The position numbers and the translations under genes were made by a program. Positions 31,238 to 41,939 of a stretch of 64,000 bases of DNA are shown in pieces. A model generated the notes under the pieces. That model ran no database searches, was not told the DNA's origin, and saw nothing but the letters and a program-made list of their open reading frames with translations. Position 1 is the stretch's first letter. Each line of letters opens with the position of its first letter. Source of the stretch: Homarus americanus (Eukaryota; Arthropoda; Malacostraca; Decapoda; Nephropidae); NCBI RefSeq assembly GCF_018991925.1, contig NW_024737042.1:18252011-18316010 (forward strand), written 5' to 3'.

Positions 31238-31640
31238 TATAGGATTAAGGCGATAAGCAGATTGTTATATGGGTTGAACATCTGGGGAAATGAGGGTGAC
31301 GTCATGCTGGAGAAAACTGCAAAACCAGGGGAGGTCATCAGTGACTCTGGGGTAAGAGAGTAACAAATGTTTTAAGTCGTCCCTCTGTGTTTGAGGTAAC
31401 GTGTCAAAGTGAGAGTCGCTGTTTTTAGGGTTTCCATTAGGGAGAGGAAGATTGGGCTCTTCATCCAAGCCAAATACTCTAGAAAAGGGTGCGACTGTCT
31501 CCGACTCTTGGACCAAACTAGTATTACACATGGCACTGAGAATTACATTTTGTCCCTCTGTGGAGTCTTCCTCTGGCTTCCTGTTAACAAAAGCTTTCAT
31601 GAGATTGATATGGACCAGTTGTGAATCTTTCCGCCGGTCA
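31238..31640 (-). pseudogene. Reverse transcriptase N-terminal part
   Basis: The minus strand has an open stretch including TLPQTQRDDLKHLLLSYPRV and FLQHDVTLISPDVQPI, the block that leads into Gypsy-type reverse transcriptase. It ends beside the solo LTR. It lies after integrase in reading order. Confidence 0.7.
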
Positions 31641-31659
31641 GGGGTATTGACGACATAAT

Positions 31660-32985
31660 TTAGAGAATTGAGTTTCTAGGAGACAATGTAGGGACCAGTG
31701 TATTTACTCTTAGTCGATTACCAAGAATGGGCATAAAAAGTAGTACTTTATCACCAGGAGAGAATGAACGTTCCTTAGACTTACTATGTTGTATTTTTTT
31801 CATTTTATCTTGGGATCTTATTAAGTTCTTTTTATCAATTTCTCGGACTTTAAACAATTTGGTTCTTAGATTGTTAATGTATTGTTATGCAGAAGGAGAA
31901 GGTAGGGAAGGATTGTTGAACCATTGATCTTTTAACACTTTTAAAGGGCCTCTCATTTGACGACCGAAGAGTAATTCAAAGGGGCGGTATCCGAGAGACT
32001 CTTGAGGACACTCCCGTAGAGAGAAAAGGAGGTAATCATTATTGTCGTCCCCTGGTTCTCGAAACAATATTTTTTTAGCATGGATTTTAATGTATAGTTA
32101 AACAGTTTTGGGCAGCCTTGGGTTTAGGGGTGGTATGCCAATGAGGTTATTTGTGTGATGTTTAAATCACTTAAGACTTGTTGGAACAGATGGCTAGTAA
32201 AGTTGGAATCTTGATCAGATTGAATTTTGTTTTGGTATCCCAACAGATGTAAGCAGATTTAGTAAACACTTAGCGATATTTTTTATGTAATGTTTTCAAA
32301 AAGATATGCTTCGGGATACCTAGTAGAGGTACACAATATAGTGAGTAAATATTGATTGCCCTTTTTGGTTTTAGGCAAGGGGCCAACACAGTCTATGACT
32401 ATTTTCTCAAAAGGTTCGGTCACTACAGGGATTGGTTTAAGAGGGGCTGGTGGATTTTTTTTATTAGGTTTACCGACCATTTGTTATACATGGCATGATT
32501 TAACAAAATCGGTAACATCTTTTAAGTACAGGCCAGTAAAAGTGTTAGAGTTGCTTTTTATAGGTTTTAGTGATTCCTAGATGTCCTGATAATTCATCAT
32601 GAGCCAGTTCGATCACGGTTTGACGAACAGATTGGGGTATAACAACTTGATGGACTTCAGCCCATGAATCCAATTGTTTTAGTTCTGGAGGCCTGTATAC
32701 CCGCCTCAAGATACCTTCATGAACATAGAAACAAGGGGTTTTATTTATAGCTTTGTCCTCCTGATCAATGCGTCTGAATTTAGCAAGGGCAGGATCTGTA
32801 GTTTGGGCTTGAAAAAAATTATCTTTAGAGATGGCTTTACAGTAAAGTTTTTCAATAGCTGGCAAGGTTGGTGGTGGGGCGGTAGCCTTTTGGGACCTAG
32901 TTACAGCACAAGCAGGGAAAATGTGAGGTTGAGTTAGATCTAGCTCCTTGGTGGAACTTTCAGACAAAGGGGCGTCATTCGTCAA
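31660..32985 (-). pseudogene. Integrase placed between protease and RT
   Basis: Minus strand: a linker with AVTRSQKATAPPP and AISKDNFFQAQTTDPALAKF, then the zinc domain ELAHDELSGHLGITKTYKK, KSCHV followed by a stop where the second Cys pair begins, and the catalytic core VIDCVGPLPKTKKGNQYLLT (first Asp). A degraded middle follows with DQDSNF (second Asp); the region where the Glu is expected reads CPKLFN. The C-terminal part has FSLRECPQESLGYRPFELLF, GRQMRGPLKVLKDQW and SFSPGDKVLLFMPILGNRLR. Integrase would insert the cDNA; here stops, frame changes and the lost Glu make it dead. Confidence 0.85.
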
Positions 32986-33304
32986 CCACTTTTACGTTAG
33001 GAATTACCCATTTTCCCGCTAGGTCATTGCCTAACAGTAAGTGTAATCCTTTAATTGGAAAACACTGTTTCCTGGCAGCTACTTTTATTTCTCCTTTTAG
33101 AAGATCACAATTTAGGTAAACCTTAGCCAAAGTGTGTGGATGACAAGACGAAAGATCCTCTATTAGAATCTTCTCCCCAGTACAGACAGTATGTATATCA
33201 GGGAGGGCGCTGTCAATCAGAATGCTTTGGGCCGCTGCTGGTACCTTGGAACTTTTATTCCTTGAAGAGATCTTGTTGGGGGGTTTACATGTTAACACTA
33301 GCAA
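32975..33304 (-). pseudogene. Retroviral-type protease without its DTG
   Basis: The open stretch ends with GLHLLLGNDLAGKWVIPNVK, the typical C-terminal LLGNDLA block of Gypsy proteases. At the place of the catalytic DTG-A-x-S the sequence reads KVPAAAQSIL, so the active-site Asp is missing. A zinc knuckle (C-x2-C-x4-H-x4-C, with a stop inside) lies just upstream at about 33385-33425. Confidence 0.7.
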
Positions 33305-33569
33305 CAGGCTTCTTTTTAATTTATCGTCCGGCTTAAATTTTGAAGTGGTGTTTGGAGGGGTAGTATAAGTTTTACATTTTGGATGTTTACAAAACTGGAT
33401 GGTATGGCCGGGTTTTTTACACTATGAACACATTTTAGTGGTATTTGTCATATAAACATCTTAGTTACCATCCCAAAGCCACGGCTTTCACCAGAGGATG
33501 ACTGTATATACTGAAAAATGCTACGACCTTTGCGATTCAGTGACCCCACCAGCAGAGAGAAGGCATCAG

Positions 33570-34550
33570 CTATCTGGGCTGCCTTAGATTGTTTTCCCCT
33601 CGCTCCTCAACATGCTTTAAAATATTGAATGGTAATTTCTCTTTCCATTCTTCCACCACGATGAGATTTACGAGGTCGTCGAATGTGTTAATGTTGGCCT
33701 CAATCCACTTAAGAAAATAGCTCACTTTTTCATAAACAAACTCTACAAAGGTTTGACATAAATAGGAATCTTTGTCTGTACCCATCAGGGTTAATAGAGT
33801 AAGCATCAAGAACACACTTTTTTACGTACTGGAAGTCTTTATGGTTATCGAGACTGTTAGATACTCTATGCGCTTTCCCAGTCAATTTAGGGGCTAACAT
33901 GGACACCCAACGTTCGGCGGGCCAATAGTTGTCAGTGGCTACATTTTCAAAAGTCTTAAATGATCCATATACGTCAGACTCGTCAAAGGGAGGAACAAGA
34001 GCAGATTCTCGAGCAGGGCGGAAAGCATTTTGTTTTTCGTGGACACTTATCTGTGTAACATCTAATTGTCCACGCTGCACTTAATTTTCTAACTTTCATT
34101 CTCAGTTCGGTTTCAGCTCTTACCTTGAGTGCTTCTTTCTCATTCTCAGCTTTTAACTTGCTCTTTTTTCAATTCATATTCCAGTCTGAGTCTTTCTAGC
34201 TCGAGGGAGTCGACATTTCTTGTATCTAATGATTCAGGGTATGGGGGTGTACAAGGACTTCATCATTATCCTCATGAACGAAGGAGGGGCTCATAGGTGT
34301 TAAATGATCAGCTATTTTTCCCTTCAATGGTGTCTTTACTCACTAGACCTTCTATGACCACATTTTGTAGAACTTCTTTAGTTACGTTACTTGAAAAGGG
34401 GATTTGAAAAAAGCGAGCAATGGATTTCCAGTAATCTTTCTTTATGACTTGACCTTGTAAGTGATCATTAGTTGGTTCCCTACAAAATTCTTCTACGTTA
34501 AATTTAGCAGCGGCCATGGTGTACACAGACATAATAAGTGATCTCACCAA
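33570..34550 (-). pseudogene. Gag of the integrase-first element
   Basis: Minus strand: an N-terminal piece (34550-34308) with DYWKSIARFFQIPFSSNVTK and EVLQNVVIEGLVSKDTIEG; a charged coiled-coil region (34300-34080) with stops; the gag core (34080-33730) with GSFKTFENVATDNYWPAERW and VSMLAPKLTGKAHRVSN; and a further frame (33815-33570) with FVEFVYEKVSYFLKWIEANI. It is homologous to the gag at 1493-2384. Confidence 0.75.
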
Positions 34551-35191
34551 ACTTAAAAAAAAGTGTTAAATATACAGGAAGGATTAGATTCCAACCTAAA
34601 TTGAATAAATGGTAAGTATCACAAAACAGGTAAATAAGAATAACATGATGGGAGGAAGATAACTAGAATAATCCTCGGGGTAGTATCTAGTTATGCACCT
34701 ATTACGATACTCACGAGTGTGGACACCTCGATTTAAAGACTAAGAGACGGGGAGGATTACGGCATTGACATTTAAAGATCCGGATTACTCCAAGATTCGA
34801 ATAAGATGAGGCGACCATCATTGACTCACCGTGGGGGAAGAACGAACGTCCTCATCTCTAGCCTACCTGTCCTAATATAGACTAAGTGGAGAACAATTCG
34901 CTGGAAGAGAAGGTACGGCTTTCAGAGATCCGGATTCTCCCTCTCTTGGATAAGACCTACATCGTCCCTACACACGTAGTGTACATAAAGATAAGCCTTA
35001 TCAGGAAGGACGTACGCGTACAAATCCTACGATGTCACTAATCTATTAATCTAACCTCACCAACGTATCATAAAGATAGAAGGAAATTAAGTAAGGGGAA
35101 TAAACAGTGACATAGGACCTTGAAAAACGGGGACAATAGGAATAAAGTTAACACAAATTAAATTAAAGAAAAAATGGAGAGTTATAGAAAA

Positions 35192-35209
35192 ATCCTGGCA
35201 AGGTCGCCA
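35192..35209 (-). other. Primer-binding site (tRNA-Arg type)
   Basis: Minus strand TGGCGACCTTGCCAGGAT, two bases from the LTR end. Identical to the E2 site. Confidence 0.75.
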
Positions 35210-35211
35210 CC

Positions 35212-35667
35212 TGTTACAAGTTAGCTAGTTAACTAAATGTCGGGTCCACCCAGAGAGGTCAACTCGTAACAAAAGTAAGGTAATTTAAGAAAGGTTCCAG
35301 GGGTAAAGGGTGGACATTATACAAAGGAGGAGTTTTTAATATTTAATAACGATAATGACTAATTATAAAGACAAATCTTAACAGCTAGCTCTACACCAGT
35401 GCCTTAACTAAACATAAAAATATCCTAACTAGATACAAACAAGAGCAAAGAGGAGCCAAAGAAAAACTTAAGCCAACTACTTCTCTCTGCGATGAATGTT
35501 ATGGTACGTGGGATGATTAAGGCGGTCACTTGAAGCGCAGGAACCCGGGGAAGGTAGAGGTCCTTAGGGCGAGAGACTATTCCAGGACAGAGGATGAGAG
35601 TGAACTGCTTTTCAGGGCGAGATACAGGCCCATCGTTACCTTGGTGGTTCACGGGAGAGGCTAGTCA
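35212..35667 (-). repeat. 5' LTR of the integrase-first element, partial
   Basis: On the minus strand the LTR ends CTTGTAACA beside the primer site. It continues to at least 35667, where a MITE starts, and perhaps resumes at 36456-36480. The outer TGTTA end is not found, so the LTR is broken by the MITE and probably truncated at the CR1 junction. Confidence 0.6.
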
Positions 35668-36455
35668 CAGTGTTTCTCAAACTTTTTCACTCCATTCCTC
35701 CCATGAGGAACTCTCAACATCCTCGTGGCCCCCTTCAGTTCTCTCCCAAGCCCCTCACAAATAATGATCAAAATAAACTGTTTTGGTTCTCTTCCTTTAT
35801 TTTAATGTTTACAATCATCAAACATAATGCATATTTTGTTACAGTTCAGTGGGATGGATGACATTGTTTCCTTTCAGTCAGTCGACTGATTCGAGGTTGA
35901 GTCACTGATAAAGCACATCTCATCTCTGGGTCCACATGTAACCGGTCTCGGCTTTTATTCTCTATTTAAAGAAGGGGGAGAAACCAGATTCACATAAATA
36001 AGTAGTAGAAAATGGCAAGAGGACTCGAAGTGCGATCTCACTAAATTTTGGATATGACTGATACTTTGAGCACCAGAATACAGTCATAGATTTTTCTTCA
36101 TAGAGGTCTCTGGCAGCAGAATCGTTCTGAGATCAAGGAATTCGTCTGAACAGGGACTAGAATCGTGTAATCTGAGCGAATCCGTTGGAAATGAAAAACT
36201 AGCTGCTGCACCATACTATGTAAACATCAAACTGTACCGTATGGGTATTATGATTACACACAATAAAAAAAAAGACAAATAAAAAGAAAACAATATTTCT
36301 CCCCCAACAAGGCAAAGTAACAAAAAAAAAGTTGAATCAGAGTTTCCAAATATTCTCCAAACATATACTACTTACACTAACCTAACCTAAACTAACCCCC
36401 TAAAATCTTGCCGTGACCCCCTAGGGGGCCATGGCCCCCAGTTTGAGAAACGCAG
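35668..36455. mobile_element. hAT-type non-autonomous element, 788 bp
   Basis: Starts CAGTGTTTCTCAAACTTTTT and ends CAGTTTGAGAAACGCAG, inverted repeats with two mismatches in the first 16 bases, next to GGCCCCC-rich inner arms (CCTCGTGGCCCCC / GGGGGCCATGGCCCCC). There is no transposase-like reading. The flanks do not give a convincing 8-bp duplication; only CTAG is shared. Confidence 0.75.
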
Positions 36456-36479
36456 CTAGAGTGTTGTGGTAGAGGCTAG

Positions 36480-37862
36480 GAACATAAGATCATAAGAACA
36501 TAAGAATGGAGGAAACAGCAGCGGGCCTATTGACCCACACTGAGCAGTCGCGTTTATACCCAACTCCTATTGCTCATATAAGCATCCAACCTATGTTTGA
36601 AGCTATCCAGCGTATTCGAGTTAATGATGATATTTGGTAACGCGTTCCATTCATCCACTACTGTTACCAAACCAGTGTTTACCTATTTCATGCCGAAATC
36701 TAAATTTGTCTAATTTAAAACCATTGTTACGAGTTCGCTCCTAGTTGGATAGTTTGAGTATCTTTGTAATGTCCCCTTTGTTTAACCCTGACTTCCATTT
36801 ATACACGTCTTTCATGTCGCCCCTCACTCTACGTCTCTCGAGGGAGTGCAAATTATGATGCTTTAAACTGTCTCTGTACTCAAGGTTCCTGATGCCCGGG
36901 ATTAGTCTTGTCATTCTCCTCTGGATTCTCTCTAAGGATTCTATTATCCATTCTGTAATACAGTGACCAGAACTAAACTGTGTAATCCAGGTGAGGTCTC
37001 ACAAGCGCTAGATATAATTTTAAGATGACCTCGCTAGTCCTGTAACTAACACTCCTTTGTATGAACCCAAGTACTTTATTAGCCTTGTTACGAGCAAAAA
37101 CACATTGCTTACTTGGCTTAAGATTCCTACTTAACATTACTCCTAAATCTTTCTCGCAGTCGGATTCCACAATGGCATCGTTGTTCATCTGGTAACTGGT
37201 TTCCCTGTTTACATCTCCTATACTGAGTACTTTACATTTGTCCACATTGAATTTCATCTGCCATTTTTCCGATCATTCGAAAAATTTGCTTAGATCTTCC
37301 TGTAGTTTTGCAGAGTCCTCGTCAGATTTAATTACACGTCCTATTTTAGTGTCATCAGCAAATTTACTTATGTTGCTGTCTATGCCGATATCTATGTCGT
37401 TTATGTATATAATAAATAATAATGGTCCAAGTACTGAGCCTTGGGGAACTCCACTAGTGACATTGCTCCAATGAGAGTTAGTGCCGTTTATGCTCACTCG
37501 CTGTTTCCTGTCCCGTAACTACGCCCTAATCCATTTAAGGATATTACCTTTGATGCCATGTGCTTCTACCTTTCTAATTAGTCCTATGTGGGGGACTCTG
37601 TCGAAGGCTTTGCTAAAATCGAGATATACCACATCATAATTGTCCACCGATTCGAAAACTGATGAAAACAATGTTAATAGATTAGTTAGACATGAACTCC
37701 CGCTTGTGAAGCCACGTTGGGAATCATTGATCAACTTGTGCTTCTCCAGGTGGTTTCGAATAGATTTTGAAATGATTGATTCTAGTAATTTGCCTACTAT
37801 TGATGTTAGACTGATTGGGCGGTAGTTAGAGGATAGTGATCTATCGTTATCAATTTTTTAAG
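36480..37862 (-). pseudogene. CR1 LINE ORF2, 5'-truncated
   Basis: The minus strand reads the CR1 reverse transcriptase in order: DRSLSSNYRPISLTSIVGKL, DSQRGFTSGSSCLTNLL, YLDFSKAFDRVPHIGLIRKV (catalytic Asp), a stop after [37 protein letters not shown] (FADD box intact), a stop, MKFNVDKCKVLSIGDVN, ILKLYLALVRPHLDY, then after a frameshift RRRVRGDMKDVYKW and TRNNGFKLDKFRFR. The 3' end has GAACATAAGAA. It is truncated at the start of the RT domain. Two stops and at least one frameshift. Confidence 0.9.
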
Positions 37863-38537
37863 GTAAGCCACAACCCCCAGATTCTAAAATTGTGAAAATA
37901 CAGTGTACTGTACTATGAACACATTTATGCTGTTTACCAAAATTACGTTACTGTGTTGTAACTTCTAGTTACACAGTCGTTACAGACTCTAAAATGGCTT
38001 GTTTTCTTTGGGATTTTCTCTAAATTATAAGCTTTAATGCAGAACCCATCTTCAGTGAGGGAGCAAGGTCAATAAATATACAAAGCAAACTACATAAAAT
38101 GCCATTTTAGATGAATGAGTGACTGTGACCTGTCCTTGGTTAAATCAAACTTAGCTCAATTATTTTTTTTTAATCCACCATGAGTGGTACTCAGCCTACT
38201 TGCTGTTTCTTAGGTATATTCAAGGTATTTTCTCTTTCCACCACCACCGGATTTAGTGTGAAAATCCTGAAGACAGCACACCAATAATAATAGGTTGGGC
38301 TACTTAGAATACGCATTCACCCATACGCACTTTCTTTTAAGTTCAAGGCACTGTTTTCCATGATAAAGTGAGGTAATATAGTACAGTACTTACGTCATGG
38401 TGGGCGCCAGAGTTCTAGCTGCTCTCACTCACGTCTGTTTATTACGAGAGCCGCCCACAGTCATGTCAGTGATGTTATTGGGCTGGCGACTCTCGCTCTA
38501 ACCTCGTGATACGGCAAGGAAGTGTTGTTAATTGCCG
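37863..38537. other. No recognisable gene
   Basis: AT-rich sequence with a T-run near 38162-38171. I see nothing to assign. Confidence 0.4.
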
Positions 38538-38609
38538 ACCACCAGATGGCGTTGACCCAGGTGGCAAGGTGGTGATGTTACCGACCCCCAGATGGCGTTG
38601 ACCCAGGCG
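38538..38609 (+). repeat. Two tandem copies with a CTCF-like core
   Basis: GACC(A)CCCAGATGGCG-type sequence followed by TTGACCCAGGTGG/CGG occurs twice, about 48 bp apart. The first copy contains CCACCAGATGGCG, which resembles the core recognised by CTCF. Sequence resemblance only. Confidence 0.45.
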
Positions 38610-40059
38610 GAGGGAAGAGACACTTACCTCTCACTCCTCCCTCACCTTCACACTCTCACCTCTCCCTCACCCTCTCACCCTTCCCTCACATATCACCCTA
38701 TCATCTCTCCTAAACCCAACCCAACCCTCCCTCACTCGTTAACTACTGCAGGAAACGAAAGGTACTGGCGGAGGTGTTCGCATCCCTGGAACAACGGGTA
38801 TACTGTAAAAGTGCACTGAGATGCCAAGTGGCTCCCTCAGCTAGACGTTTTCGGTCAGTCCACTCATTCGATCGTCCTTTATTGTAATTCCAACTGAAGT
38901 ATATTCACAACGCTAGGATACACCGACACTGTTTTACAGTGGTACTTTACGTCCTGAACTTGTTAGTTGTGCAAGTCATGACATGCGTACTTAATAATTT
39001 GCGTCTCTATGTTGTGACACAATTCCATGTACACAGCGAGATTATGACTGTAGTTTTGGGAGATATTGTATTGTCCTTTTTATTTTGTTCCTCAAGCACC
39101 TTCACGCTTCTCTTCAATCAACTACTCTCTCACACAAGTTGTTTCCTCACCATTTTCGCATCGCTCACATTCTTTCTCTTTTTCGCTCACTACAACTCAG
39201 CATCAATATTAAAACTGCACTACATCAAAAATATCTACAACTTTATATCCTCCCCATCTCTCTCCCCGTTCAACCATGCTTCACACTCTAACGCACCCTT
39301 CTCAACTTCATGCTGGAATTCACATTAAACCAACCTTTTGTTCACACCCGCCCAGTTCCCTCACTATATCCTCTCTGGATATATCACATAACAGCGTTCC
39401 CACCTTACATTCCCTTTCATCATTTTCTCTTCTTAATCTTTGAATATATATTTTTAGGCTATAATGTTTATTAAGAATGAAACACTAAGTCACAGCGTTT
39501 GTAAAATTATTCCTTTTCTTGCCAAACTTTCGGTCACACATCGTGTCGTTACATTTCTACTAAGAATGTCAGCCTTATGCTTGTAATCTTAGCCTGTATT
39601 GACACTCTCAGACCAACTGTAGATTACGTCTGATGCAAAACCTTAACGAGTTATGGAACTTCAGCGTTACTTCCCAAGCCATTTTTTATTATAAACCTCC
39701 ACGTACACCACAATACACCACCACCCAGAAGCATTTTCGGCAGTATACAAAGACCCATTTTTCTCACTTCAGTTCTATCAACATTTACTTAATTATATTT
39801 CTCAACGTGTTGTGGCCCTAATGATATACTTAGTGATCTTATAAATGAAATTTCTTGTAGATACAAATTAAGAGTAACTAGACGAGGTAAATTGTCTAAA
39901 ACAGGGCATGAATAATATGCAGTTTTATCTCATAGACAAGTGATAACTACACTTACCGCACTATCATATGTGCCTCTTATCAATGAAAACTTAATACGAG
40001 GAATAAATGAGGAAGTCCAGTGTGTGGTAACTGGGTGATGTATTTACCACAGGCAGAAG
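38610..40059. other. No recognisable gene; CT-rich start
   Basis: 38630-38740 is rich in CTCAC/CCTCA pyrimidine repeats. The rest is ordinary AT-rich sequence with long chance open frames (38939-39328) that show no protein-like character. Confidence 0.4.
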
Positions 40060-40385
40060 ACCCTCGCTCTCGCCCATGGTGGCTTAAGCCATCAGGAGGC
40101 CACCTTCCACGGCCTGTGCCCATCCTTGGTATTCCCCACCACGTCAACTAGCACCACAATCTACGTCAAGTGAAGCAGGAGGTCTGGAGACGCGTCATAC
40201 CCCGGGAGGACCTCACCTTTGACAAACTTCGTCAGCATATTCTTGATGCCATCAATGACACCCATTTGGATCTCCTGTCACGCGCCTTTCCTGGAAACGT
40301 AGTAATAATAATAGATATTTTGTGGTATAACATTAGATATCTATATAGGGTGTTCCTAAAATATCTGGACAACTGACATTAAGTT
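40060..40385 (+). pseudogene. Tc1/mariner-type transposase C-terminal fragment and TIR
   Basis: Reads VKQEVWRRVIPREDLTFDKL, RQHILDAINDTHLDLLSRAF, the helical tail after the last catalytic residue in Tc1/mariner transposases. It is followed within 80 bases by TAGGGTGTTCCTAAAATATC and TGGACA, which looks like a mariner-type inverted repeat end. The catalytic core is missing and no second TIR is seen. Confidence 0.5.
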
Positions 40386-40389
40386 CTAC

Positions 40390-41050
40390 TTTGAATCTCT
40401 TTGTGATCGCTGTTAGCTGGTTCGTTCCCTAATGAGGTTTTCTCTGTTTGACAGAACTAAATCTAATATATTATTCCCCCGGGTGGGTTAAGTTATATGT
40501 TAACTTACGAAACACTCCTGAACTGTTTCAAGAAAAATCCTCGGATTCTGAGTTACCCCTTTAGGTCGGTTCAATCTATTAGACTAAAGTTAAAGTAGCC
40601 TACTATACAGACTTTGCTATGTCTGCATGTCCAGGGCATTTCATTCCAAATAAGTTGCTCATTAATTCTATCGAGATTAGGAGGATTATATATTACTCCT
40701 ATGATTATTTTTTCCCTACCATTAATTAATTCTATCCAAATTGTTTCTGTACTCAGTTCAGCTTTTATTTTCTGACTGGTTTCACACTTCAAATTATCCC
40801 TGACATAGATTGCTACCTCGCCTCCTTTCCTAATCTGCCTATCGGCATGAAATAATTTGTAACCTCTAACTTGGTAATCGACAGGTAAGTCACATGAGTC
40901 AACATTTAGCCAAATTTCAGAAAATGCTATTATATCGATTTTTTCGGTACATGTCAACGCCCTGATTTCATCCATTTTATTTCTCATACATCTACTTTTT
41001 GAAAAGGAGGCATTCAAGTTAGTCGTGATCTGAGTCCTTTCACTGTCGCG
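40390..41050 (-). pseudogene. CR1 LINE endonuclease
   Basis: The minus strand open frame (41017-40571) reads KSRCMRNKMDEIRALTCTEK, IDIIAFSEIWLN (catalytic Glu present), GGEVAIYVRDNLKCETS, KIIIGVIYNPPN and KVCIVGYFNFSLID, where the catalytic GDFN box has become GYFN. After stops the reading continues to NSDHKEIQ (SDH box) near 40400. This is the N-terminal domain of CR1 ORF2 and follows the ORF1 below. Confidence 0.85.
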
Positions 41051-41051
41051 T

Positions 41052-41939
41052 TTAGGTTTTAACTCTGTCTAATTTCGCTTTATTGTCATTCCTAGCATGG
41101 TTTCTTTGTAACCTTTCGTTTTGTTTACCCATACCCACTGTAGTCTCCTCGATCCCCGTGCTCACATGTTCCCTTAGCATTAAAGACTTTGACATATTTT
41201 GAACTGCCCCATCCCTAGCATAAAGGTCCCTTCTGCCGTAGAAGCTGTCCCAGTTATCAATGAATGGAACTGATATTGACTTGCAATATCTGTCAAGATG
41301 GCCGTTGACACCAACTGCCATTGACAACCATTCATTGTCAACTCTCCTTCTTGGCAGGACACCACATAAGATAGGGATCGCTTCCTTCCACCTAATCCGG
41401 TCAATAGTTGTTTTGAACTTATCATGGAGCTCCTCACTGCTACACCAGCCAATATAACTGCCTCCTGTACTGAGGCAGATAATGAGTTTGTTCGCATTAC
41501 TTGACATGATAGTGTCCATCCTGTCTACTATATCACCCATCCCAGCTCCTGGCAAACACTCTCATTCTATTTGTCTTTAGTAGAGGATGCTCGATCTAGG
41601 TACCTTATCTGAGAATCCCAAACAATTAAGGTTTTTGTACCTTCCTTGTCAGCCTTGTCTTGACTATGTTACCGTCAATTTCATCTGCCAAAGGACTAAA
41701 GGAATTAGTACACTTAGCTGTTGGTGTTTCCTTGTTGGCTTTTTCACCATCAATTTTGTCGTTCCTCTCCTCACTACTCTCTATTGTCCGGTGTTGTCGT
41801 CAGACACAGACTCTCCCCGTTTCGTAACTTCCTCCTTCGTCCTCGCAGTCACTTACTTCAACCTCAAGTTTTCGCCCTTGGTCTTCTCTAGCTCAGCCTT
41901 CAGAGAGGCACAGAGCTGTTCACAACTAACATTACCCAT
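41052..41939 (-). pseudogene. CR1 LINE ORF1 with esterase domain
   Basis: The start codon complement is at 41937-41939 (MGNVSCEQLCASLKAELEKT, a coiled-coil start), followed by stops. An open frame (41555-41052) is an SGNH-esterase-like domain: MPGAGMGDIVDRMD, IPILCGVLPRRRVDNEWLSM, SVPFIDNWDSFYGRRDLYAR and DGAVQNMSKSL. CR1 ORF1 proteins carry such a domain. Here the GTND block reads STGGS and the expected D-x-x-H reads DGAVQN, so the catalytic residues appear lost. Confidence 0.8.

Larger units (their letters stand above)
29884..35667 (-). mobile_element. Gypsy-group element with integrase before reverse transcriptase
   Basis: On the minus strand, from right to left: LTR (35212 to at least 35667), primer site (35192-35209), gag (34550-33570), zinc knuckle (about 33400), protease (33304-32975), integrase (32985-31660), reverse transcriptase (31600-31240, then 30408-29884 after a solo LTR). 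The order gag-PR-IN-RT differs from the usual Gypsy order and matches what I recall as Gmr1-like elements. The 3' part (rest of RT, RNase H, 3' LTR) is lost at the junction with LINE copy C at about 29905. All domains carry stops or lost residues. Confidence 0.85.

Noticed and set aside
35660..36463. An 8-bp target duplication for the second hAT-like element
   Set aside because: Flanks GCTAGTCA and CTAGAGTG share only CTAG; not convincing.
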